A stretch of 64,000 bases of DNA from Ochrobactrum quorumnocens. Its GTDB lineage: Bacteria; Pseudomonadota; Alphaproteobacteria; Rhizobiales; Rhizobiaceae. How positions within the stretch are numbered: the stretch's first letter is position 1; each line of letters opens with the position of its first letter. The stretch spans positions 124,001 to 188,000 of the forward strand of contig NZ_CP022605.1 of the NCBI RefSeq assembly GCF_002278035.1, in the 5' to 3' direction. Below are positions 57,766-64,000 of the stretch, piece by piece. The translations under genes were made by a program, and so were the position numbers. Below the pieces are notes generated by a model, which saw nothing but the letters and a program-made list of their open reading frames with translations, was not told the origin of the DNA and ran no database searches.

Positions 57766-57783
57766 GGTGTCGATATCGACACC
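57766..57783 (+). terminator. Palindromic terminator after the binding-protein gene
   Basis: GGTGTCGATATCGACACC is a perfect 18-base palindrome preceded by AAG and followed by TTTCTT. It ends the transcript from 56907. Confidence 0.65.
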
Positions 57784-57923
57784 TTTCTTCCTCCTGTCTC
57801 GTTATATGCAGCATTTAGTGAGTAACGATCAGGAGAATCTTTAAGCTATCTGAGAATAGGTAATAATTATTGACTAGATGATGGTATCGGGAATGCCATG
57901 TCAGAGGAGAGGTTGAGCTAACA

Positions 57924-58706
57924 ATGGCAAAGAACGATGAAGAACATGACGACCCAATGATGGTCAGAGCGGTTGAAAAAGCTTTTCGTGTTCTTGAGAC
58001 ATTCGACCCGGTTCATTCTCGCCAAACTCTGACGCAACTGGCTCAACGCGCCGGTATCGACCGCTCAGCGGCACAGCGTTTTGCCCATACATTGCTACAT
58101 CTTGGCTATATTCAGAAAGTGCCGGGTAGCAAGACCTATGAGCTGGCGGCCAAGTCTCTTAACATGGCTTACCGCTATACACGCTCGAGTTTACTCGTGC
58201 AGAGGGCACATCCCTATTTACTCCATCTTAATCGCAGCACAGGAGAGACAATTTCTCTCACCTTGCTCGACGACACCGACATTATCTATCTCGCACGTTA
58301 TCTTTCCTCAAATACGCTTGATAATGATGTCATTGTTGGCAGCAGATTGCCGGCATATTGCTCTGCAGCCGGATTGGTATTCCTGGCTGGTCTTGATGAT
58401 AGCAAAATCCACGACATTCTGGCGCGCAGCGACTTACGAGCCTATACGCCTAAAACGGTTTTTGATCCGGAGAAAATCTGGCGGCGGATATATGAAACGC
58501 GTCAGCGCGGTTTCGCTATCGCAGAAGAGCAGGTCTATACCAACGATATTGCACTGGCTGCGCCAATTTACTTACCGGATGGGCACACAACAGCTGCCGC
58601 TGTCCTTGCCGCATCAAACCTGCGCTACAACGAAGACACTCTGATAAGGCAATTTGTTCCTATGATGATTTCAGCGACGCGCTCGGTTACGCAAATTTTG
58701 ACGTAA
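57924..58706 (+). CDS. IclR-family regulator
   Basis: Encodes 260 residues; AGAGGAGAGG precedes the ATG. The N-terminal winged helix is LTQLAQRAGIDRSAAQRFAH, then LGYIQKVPGSKTYELAAKSL. The C-terminal effector domain has the usual ISLTLLDDTDIIYLARYLSS and AAGLVFLAGLDDSKI, and ends with VAAVLAASNLRYNED-like strands. Such regulators control aromatic and hydroxy-acid catabolism and bind small organic acids. It lies directly after the importer binding protein and likely controls the locus. Confidence 0.87.
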   Translation: MAKNDEEHDDPMMVRAVEKAFRVLETFDPVHSRQTLTQLAQRAGIDRSAAQRFAHTLLHLGYIQKVPGSKTYELAAKSLNMAYRYTRSSLLVQRAHPYLLHLNRSTGETISLTLLDDTDIIYLARYLSSNTLDNDVIVGSRLPAYCSAAGLVFLAGLDDSKIHDILARSDLRAYTPKTVFDPEKIWRRIYETRQRGFAIAEEQVYTNDIALAAPIYLPDGHTTAAAVLAASNLRYNEDTLIRQFVPMMISATRSVTQILT

Positions 58707-58720
58707 GCGTCTAAAAAACA

Positions 58721-59884
58721 CTATGAAGAAGCTGTTTCAACACGGTTCTTTCCGTGTGATTTCGCTTCATAAAGTGCCATGTCGGCTTTACGCAGAATGC
58801 TGTCGAATGATGACGATGAATTTTTCTGCTTAGCCACACCGATCGATACCGTCACTTTTATTTCGACATTACCGATGGAAAATACATCTTTTTCAATTTT
58901 CTTTCGGATCCCTTCTGTCGCCGTTATGGCCTGCTGACTGTTGGCTTCACCAAAAATTATCACGAACTCTTCTCCGCCAGAGCGCGCGACGAAATCTCCG
59001 TTCTCCATCGACGCCTGTAAGCGGAAGGCAACATGTTTGAGAACCCTGTCGCCAACATCATGGCCATGGCTGTCGTTGATCAGCTTAAAATTATCGATAT
59101 CAAGGACTGCCACCGCGTGATGAACTTCACACGCGCTGGTGGCTTCAAATCTGTCTGCGCCGACTTCATTCAAAGTTCTGCGATTGGGCAGCCCAGTTAA
59201 ATAATCCCTGGATGCGGCCCGCTCCCATCGGCGCCTTATCTGGTCGGTGCACATCAATATAAAGGCGGTTGTTCCAATGATGGGAAGAACGGCAAGGAAC
59301 AGCGGCGTGACCGCGTTCATCCAGTTGGTATTGTCTGCAATGTCCAGGGCAGCACTGGGACTGATGCCCACATAAAAAAGTGCACGGGCGGCGGTGGCGC
59401 TCAGAGCGGCAATGTATAGAGATAGCAACATCACACGGCTGCGCGATCCATCGCTATAACGTCGGTTGGCGAGGATACGAATACTGGCTGCCATCAACCA
59501 AATCCATACAATGGAGACGATAACGATACGCGCCAGTGTATTGGGCATCACAATCACAAAATACGTGAAAGGTATCATCGCGAGGATGGAAATCACCCAG
59601 GGGAACAGAATGCTTTTCAGGTTATGAAACTGTCTTATTGCCGTATAATACAGGCACAGACCCGCAAAAAGGCAGGCGTTTGCTATGGTTACCGTCACGG
59701 CAGGTGGTGCAATTTTACTGGCTGCAAAAATAGCGCACCCGAACGCGACGAGCAAAGTCGCCCACATCCAGTTCATTGCAGCAGGTCGCAGTGACACCGG
59801 AAAATCGCGATTGATGGCGCTTAGCATAGCGCCGTTGGCAAGGATAATCAAAGTGACGGTTAGAAAAACCGATTTGGCGTCCAC
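58721..59884 (-). CDS. Membrane diguanylate cyclase (GGDEF)
   Basis: Encodes 387 residues from a GTG at 59884. Residues 1-215 hold about six membrane segments (for example VFLTVTLIILANGAML). Residues 225-385 are a GGDEF domain: DYLTGLPNRRTLNE, DIDNFKLINDSHGHDVGDRV with the metal Asp and substrate residues, and the active GGEEF. The product would be cyclic di-GMP. The inhibitory RxxD I-site five residues before GGEEF is missing (sequence NGDFVARSGGEEF). It is monocistronic, convergent with iclR. Confidence 0.87.
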   Translation of the reverse strand: MDAKSVFLTVTLIILANGAMLSAINRDFPVSLRPAAMNWMWATLLVAFGCAIFAASKIAPPAVTVTIANACLFAGLCLYYTAIRQFHNLKSILFPWVISILAMIPFTYFVIVMPNTLARIVIVSIVWIWLMAASIRILANRRYSDGSRSRVMLLSLYIAALSATAARALFYVGISPSAALDIADNTNWMNAVTPLFLAVLPIIGTTAFILMCTDQIRRRWERAASRDYLTGLPNRRTLNEVGADRFEATSACEVHHAVAVLDIDNFKLINDSHGHDVGDRVLKHVAFRLQASMENGDFVARSGGEEFVIIFGEANSQQAITATEGIRKKIEKDVFSIGNVEIKVTVSIGVAKQKNSSSSFDSILRKADMALYEAKSHGKNRVETASS

Positions 59885-60262
59885 CTCTCCCTACCCCCAA
59901 TCAATTCGATCTGCCTACTCAATGCAGTCAGCTTAAGAATTCTCTCAACACGTCGAAAGTGTGATCGCCATGATATGTTGTTTCGCCTGCACACACTGCG
60001 TCATATGAATTGCCACCCGAACCTCCAAACGAATGCGCCTCTTCAAACCAATTGGAACTTCATAATTCGATGATCTATGTATCTCAAAATATATTAGCGC
60101 GCTGATATTCAGCAAAGGTTCATAAACTTTCAGCTAACGATTTCGTGATGTCGCCGAACTTTGCTCTAAATCGACCAATAATGATGACGACACAAAGCGC
60201 CATATTTGATCGGGCTTGATGAAATAAGGCGTGTGCAATTTCTGCCTTCAAGGAGAGGGATA
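59885..60262. other. Intergenic region between the cyclase and OmpA-family genes
   Basis: These 378 bases hold the divergent promoters of the diguanylate cyclase and the OmpA-family gene. I see no gene, RNA or clear palindrome. AAGGAGAGGG just before 60263 is the ribosome site of the OmpA-family gene. Confidence 0.5.
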
Positions 60263-62305
60263 ATGACTATTCGTTCCAAGCTTCTCGCAACGGTTGTCGT
60301 ACCGGCGCTTTCAGCATCCATAATGATGCAGCCGGTTCAGGCCGAAACATCGGCTGCAACAATCATCCTCGCGCAGGATAGCAGCGAGCAACCCTCCGAT
60401 GATCAATCATTGCGTCAGCAACAGACAGAAGAAATGGAACGGGCGGCAGAAGAAGCCCGCCGTCAAGCCGATGAGCAGAATGCAATCGCGGAAGAAACGC
60501 GCCGAAAAGAAGCTGAGGATGCTGCCCGACAAGCTGCCGAGCAACAGAAAGCAGCAGAAGAAGAAGCCAGACGCGCAGTGGATCAGCAGCAGAAAGCAGC
60601 TCAGGAAGAAGCTGATCGACAGGCAGAAGAACAAAAACGTGCGTCCGAACAAGCCCAACGGGAAGCTGCAGAACAGCAGATGAGTGCTGAGCAGCAGAAG
60701 GCAATCGACGAAGAAGCAAAAAGGCAGGCGAGAGAGGCTGCAGAGCAGTCCAAGCCAACCGAAAAGCCGGATCAGCCATCGGAGCCAACTCAATCCGGAG
60801 AGGCGCCCGCGGCACCCACTGGTCAGGAACCCGTACAGCAGCCGGAAGAGCCAACCGCCCCTCAGGTGCAGCCTGAACAACCTGCCCCAAAGACACCTGC
60901 CTCAGATGAAAAGCCTCAGGACGCTGAACCGGCTCCAGCGGAACAACCAGATCAACAGCAACCGCAGCCAGAGCCGCAGCCTGAACAAGAAGCGCAACAG
61001 CCTGCGAACAATTTGCCAGCAGAACCTAAGGCTGAAATTGTTGACGAGCGGACAACCGAGCAAAATCAGGAGATCGCGAAAGATCCCGCCAGCACGGATG
61101 AAACCGTTGTTCTGCCGGTGGAAAACGGCGCTGCAATTCTTGATAGCGACAAGGACGCGGACAATTCCGGTGGTAATCAATCTCGGGAAGAGCGCCGTAA
61201 ACAACGTGAACAACAACGCGCGGCTGACGAACAAAAGACGCCACCACCTACCGATGACGCCGCAGCTCAGGTAGAAATCCCCGCAGATTTGAAGGCTGCT
61301 CTGCCTCAGAAAATCGAAGCCAATCTCAAGGAAGAAGGTACGCGCATCAAGGATGCGCCAGCGTTCGTCGTTCCGGATACTACCAATATCGTCAATAACA
61401 CGGTTATAAATAATACCGTCATTAACAACACAACCGTCAACAATGTGACGAATGTGAAGGTTATCGAGCAGATCGATAACCGCGTCATACTGGAGACAGG
61501 CGACCGTATATTCGTCCGCGGAGATGATCGCCCTCGCCTGCGCCGCGACGCTGAACGCACTTACTATGATGAGTTGCCGCGTGGTCGCTTGCGCGAAACC
61601 ATTGTGCGTCCCGGTGGATACGAGATCGTGACGGTCTATGACCGCTACGGCGATATTTTACAGCGCTCGCGTATTGATCGTGATGGAAATGAATATCTCA
61701 TGATCTATGCGCCAGAGTATGACGATAATCCCCGTGCAGCGATTTTCGATGTCGGGTATGATCTGCCTCCTATGCGGCTGACCATTCCGGTCAACGATTA
61801 TATCATTGACGTTGCAGCAGACTCTGAACGCGACTTCTATGATTTCCTTGCTTTGCCACCTGTCGAACGTGTTGAACGCGTCTATACCATCGATGAGGTT
61901 CGCCACTCCGCTCGCTTGCGTGACAAGGTGCGCCGTATCGATCTGGACACCATTCATTTTGCTACCGGTAGCGCAGAGGTTTCGTTGTCACAGGCTAAAA
62001 CCCTTCGCAAAGTTGCAAGCGCGATGCAAAAAGTGCTGACCAAGGATCCAGGGGAAACCTTTTTCATCGAAGGTCATACAGATGCCGTGGGTTCTGATCG
62101 TTCAAATCTTGTGCTTTCCGACCAACGAGCGGAATCTGTCGCAAGCCTGCTGACGGAAGTTTATGATATCCCAGCAGAAAATCTTGTAACTCAAGGGTAC
62201 GGCGAACGGTTTCTGAAAATCCGTACGCAAACGGCCGAACAGGAAAACCGCCGCGTAACAATCAGGCGAGTGACACCATTGGTTCGTCCTGTGGCGCAGC
62301 GTTAA
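60263..62305 (+). CDS. Large OmpA-family envelope protein with coiled coil and proline-rich linker
   Basis: Encodes 680 residues from the ATG at 60263 after AAGGAGAGGG. A signal peptide ends near QPVQAE. Residues 45-170 are a Glu/Gln/Ala coiled coil (EEARRQADEQNAIAEETRRK); about 170-280 are Pro/Gln/Glu-rich; around residue 400 an Asn/Thr/Val run (NNTVINNTVINNTTVNNV) occurs; the C-terminus is an OmpA peptidoglycan-binding domain with IEGHTDAVGSDRSNLVLSDQ and AESVASLLTE. It probably spans the periplasm and binds peptidoglycan; many Rhizobiales have a long form of this kind. Function of the middle is not known. Confidence 0.85.
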   Translation: MTIRSKLLATVVVPALSASIMMQPVQAETSAATIILAQDSSEQPSDDQSLRQQQTEEMERAAEEARRQADEQNAIAEETRRKEAEDAARQAAEQQKAAEEEARRAVDQQQKAAQEEADRQAEEQKRASEQAQREAAEQQMSAEQQKAIDEEAKRQAREAAEQSKPTEKPDQPSEPTQSGEAPAAPTGQEPVQQPEEPTAPQVQPEQPAPKTPASDEKPQDAEPAPAEQPDQQQPQPEPQPEQEAQQPANNLPAEPKAEIVDERTTEQNQEIAKDPASTDETVVLPVENGAAILDSDKDADNSGGNQSREERRKQREQQRAADEQKTPPPTDDAAAQVEIPADLKAALPQKIEANLKEEGTRIKDAPAFVVPDTTNIVNNTVINNTVINNTTVNNVTNVKVIEQIDNRVILETGDRIFVRGDDRPRLRRDAERTYYDELPRGRLRETIVRPGGYEIVTVYDRYGDILQRSRIDRDGNEYLMIYAPEYDDNPRAAIFDVGYDLPPMRLTIPVNDYIIDVAADSERDFYDFLALPPVERVERVYTIDEVRHSARLRDKVRRIDLDTIHFATGSAEVSLSQAKTLRKVASAMQKVLTKDPGETFFIEGHTDAVGSDRSNLVLSDQRAESVASLLTEVYDIPAENLVTQGYGERFLKIRTQTAEQENRRVTIRRVTPLVRPVAQR

Positions 62306-62316
62306 ATCGACTTGAG

Positions 62317-62351
62317 TTAGTTCGGTCAGGCACAAACACTGACCGAACTAA
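62317..62351. terminator. Bidirectional hairpin between convergent genes
   Basis: TTAGTTCGGTCAG (62317-62329) pairs perfectly with CTGACCGAACTAA (62339-62351). It separates the OmpA-family gene from the minus-strand dehydrogenase that ends at 62368. Confidence 0.7.
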
Positions 62352-62367
62352 TCTGAGCTAGAGTGGC

Positions 62368-63378
62368 TCACGCGGGGACGAATTGCACTTTCATCGTGGC
62401 AGGGTCGCCACTTTGCTTTGTAAAAAATGACAGCATTTCTTCAATCGGCAGGCGATGCGATATCAGACGTGCCATGTGGCCTTGATCGTTCTGAAGAATT
62501 GACAATGCTTGCGGAATATTACGGTTTAGCGAGTGCGAACCTGCTATGCGTATCTGACGGCGGAAAATCTCAAACGGCGCCACTGAAATACGCGCGTCAG
62601 GTGCACATACGCCAAACACCAGTACCGTTCCACCATCTGCCGTAAAGCCGACCATACCTTCTGCAACCTTGGCAATTCCTGTTGCATCAGCGACAAAGTC
62701 AAAGCTTTTCTTCCGCGCCTCAAGTTCATCCGAGCCAGAAATAACTGGCTCAAGCCCAAGGCTCTCAGTGAATGCAAGCCGGTGCTCATTAATATCGGCA
62801 ACAGCAACGTTCGCTACACCTTGTGCTTTGAGCGACAGCGCAAGCAGCAAGCCAATCGGGCCGGCGCCAAATACCAGTGCTGTCTCAGCTCCTTGCGGGC
62901 CGGGTTTCAGTTCGGCTGCTCCAAGCCCATTGAGCACACAAGCCAGCGGCTCTGCCAGAGCCGCAACATCGAAAGGCAGATCACCGATGAGATGCAGATG
63001 TCGCGCGTTCACAAGGCTCTTGTCCGCGAAACCACCGTTATGCGTCACGCCATAAGCCTTCAGGTCCAAGCAAAGATTGGTCAGACCCTTCCGGCAGGCA
63101 CGGCAATGCCCACAGGGTATATTCGGATCGACCGCGACGCGATCCCCGGGCTTAACGTTGGTTACGTCCTCAGCAACAGCAAGTACAACACCAACATATT
63201 CATGTCCCGGCACGAGCGGAAATGCACTGGAGCCATAGCGTCCATGCAACACGTCGATGTCGGTATGACACAGACCCGACGCTTTGACATCGATCAAGGC
63301 ATGGCCGGGCTTTAGCTCGGGGTCGGGCAATTGGGCGAGCTCCGCAACGCCATGCCCGGTAAAATATATGGCTTTCAT
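62368..63378 (-). CDS. Zinc-dependent alcohol/polyol dehydrogenase
   Basis: Encodes 336 residues from the ATG at 63378 (MKAIYFTGHGVAELAQLPDP); a second in-frame ATG at 63396 lies just upstream. GLCHTDIDVLHG and GHEYVGV carry the catalytic zinc ligands and PCGHCRACRKGLTNLC the structural-zinc cysteines. The NAD motif is VFGAGPIGLLLA. It belongs to the medium-chain family. It follows a polyol SDR gene on the same strand, 111 bases apart, which suggests sugar-alcohol use. Confidence 0.85.
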   Translation of the reverse strand: MKAIYFTGHGVAELAQLPDPELKPGHALIDVKASGLCHTDIDVLHGRYGSSAFPLVPGHEYVGVVLAVAEDVTNVKPGDRVAVDPNIPCGHCRACRKGLTNLCLDLKAYGVTHNGGFADKSLVNARHLHLIGDLPFDVAALAEPLACVLNGLGAAELKPGPQGAETALVFGAGPIGLLLALSLKAQGVANVAVADINEHRLAFTESLGLEPVISGSDELEARKKSFDFVADATGIAKVAEGMVGFTADGGTVLVFGVCAPDARISVAPFEIFRRQIRIAGSHSLNRNIPQALSILQNDQGHMARLISHRLPIEEMLSFFTKQSGDPATMKVQFVPA

Positions 63379-63489
63379 TTCTGCACCTTGGAGCACATTG
63401 CGAATGCCAGAAACGGCTTTCGACGAAAATTCGCGTTAGAACAAACGGCTAGAACACGGATCTGATTGAAACGCGCTCTAAGAGATGGC

Positions 63490-64000
63490 TCAAGCCATCC
63501 AGTTGCCACCATCGACACCAAAAGTCTGAGCGAGGATGTAATCGCTGTCAGATGAAGCAAGGAATAAGGCCATGCCTGTGATATCTTCGGGCGTGGCAAA
63601 GCGACCAATTGGTACCGATTTAGCAACGGCCGCTTTCTTCTCACCGGACTTTAGTCCTTCCCATTTGGCAAAATTTGCATCTACCACTTCCCAATGTTCC
63701 CCATCGACAACGCCCGGTGCGATCGCATTGACCTGGATGTTGTGCTTGACAAGAGCAAGTGCTGCCGACTGGGTAGCCGAGATAATCGCAGCTTTAGACA
63801 GGCAATAAAGCGTCACCAATGCTTCGCCACGACGGCCAGCCTGGCTCGCCATGTTGATGATTTTACCGCCGCGCCCGCGCTCTATCATCACATTCGACAC
63901 CGCTTTCATCATGAATAGCGGACCTTTAAGATTGATGCCGAGTACGCTTTCATAACTGTCTTCGGTGATCGCATTGATCGGTGCCATATCGAAGATAGCC
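63490..64000 (-). CDS. Sorbitol/polyol dehydrogenase of the SDR family (SmoS-like), 5' part outside window
   Basis: About 169 C-terminal residues are present; the frame is open to the window edge, so the NAD-binding N-terminus is missing. INLKGPLFMMKAVSNVMIER, IINMASQAGRRGEALVTLYC (catalytic Ser) and YCLSKAAI (Tyr and Lys) mark a classical SDR. NVDGGNWMS-like end (here FGVDGGNWMA) and VVDGEHWEVVDANFAKWE fit SmoS sorbitol dehydrogenases, oxidising sorbitol or another polyol to ketose. It is upstream of the zinc dehydrogenase and likely in one operon. Confidence 0.85.
   Translation of the reverse strand, partial: AIFDMAPINAITEDSYESVLGINLKGPLFMMKAVSNVMIERGRGGKIINMASQAGRRGEALVTLYCLSKAAIISATQSAALALVKHNIQVNAIAPGVVDGEHWEVVDANFAKWEGLKSGEKKAAVAKSVPIGRFATPEDITGMALFLASSDSDYILAQTFGVDGGNWMA

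Noticed and set aside
60440..60760. Repeat-like pattern that might suggest a CRISPR or tandem array
   Set aside because: The repeats are irregular and follow the heptads of the coding frame; there are no conserved repeats with unique spacers.
60363..60896. Long open frames antisense to the OmpA-family gene
   Set aside because: They mirror the repetitive GAA/CAG codons of the coiled coil; the encoded proteins are Leu/Arg-rich with no start signal.

Overview
The window looks like chromosomal DNA of a Brucellaceae/Rhizobiales alphaproteobacterium (Ochrobactrum/Brucella-like). I infer this from a eukaryote-type glutamine synthetase II with a sigma-54 promoter, an Irr-type iron box before a siderophore receptor, SyrB-like regulators, and protein styles typical of rhizobia. 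I could run no database search, so the genus is an inference. I saw no tRNA, rRNA or CRISPR array.

Layout. 1-4.6 kb is a decayed border: a broken esterase, an IS5-family transposase relic, an exported protein of unknown function, a DUF1801 protein, an AT-rich gap and a frameshifted CynX-like transporter relic. 4.7-14.0 kb is a taurine catabolic cluster: the MocR-type regulator tauR diverges from tauABC (uptake), tauX-tauY (taurine dehydrogenase), xsc and pta, giving taurine to sulfoacetaldehyde to acetyl phosphate to acetyl-CoA. 14.2-18.8 kb is a mobile patch: an IS30-family transposase, an ISNCY-type element flanked by an 8-bp direct repeat and carrying a passenger gene, and a divergent pair of SyrB-like proteins. 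A CNNM/CorC membrane protein follows.

20.3-25.3 kb holds an AcoR-type sigma-54 activator, then a butanediol-dehydrogenase-like enzyme and a SnoaL-FMO fusion monooxygenase; a near-consensus -24/-12 promoter and a nested palindromic upstream site lie between regulator and target genes. 25.4-39.9 kb is a double siderophore-uptake locus: two TonB receptors, two binding proteins, two permease systems (one a fused FhuB type), two ATPases and two AraC regulators. 40.2-43.6 kb has glnII and otsA/otsB (trehalose).

43.8-50.7 kb is a polar amino-acid ABC transporter, a 1015-residue kinase / M23 / class-III aminotransferase fusion, and a divergent Lrp/AsnC regulator. Two arrays of three 15-bp sites, phased by about 20-21 bp, sit before the transporter and between fusion gene and regulator, tying them into one probable regulon. 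I consider this the most interesting system in the window. 50.7-51.6 kb is an Xre/RES toxin-antitoxin module whose antitoxin start is put out of frame by one G in a G4 run. 51.6-58.7 kb is a probable catabolic locus for an unknown amino- or hydroxy-acid: a GlcD-like flavoprotein, an LldD-like oxidase, a DapA-family lyase, a one-permease ABC importer and an IclR regulator, with twin palindromes in the divergent promoter. The window ends with a diguanylate cyclase, a large OmpA-family protein with a coiled-coil and proline-rich region, and two polyol dehydrogenases, the last cut by the window edge.
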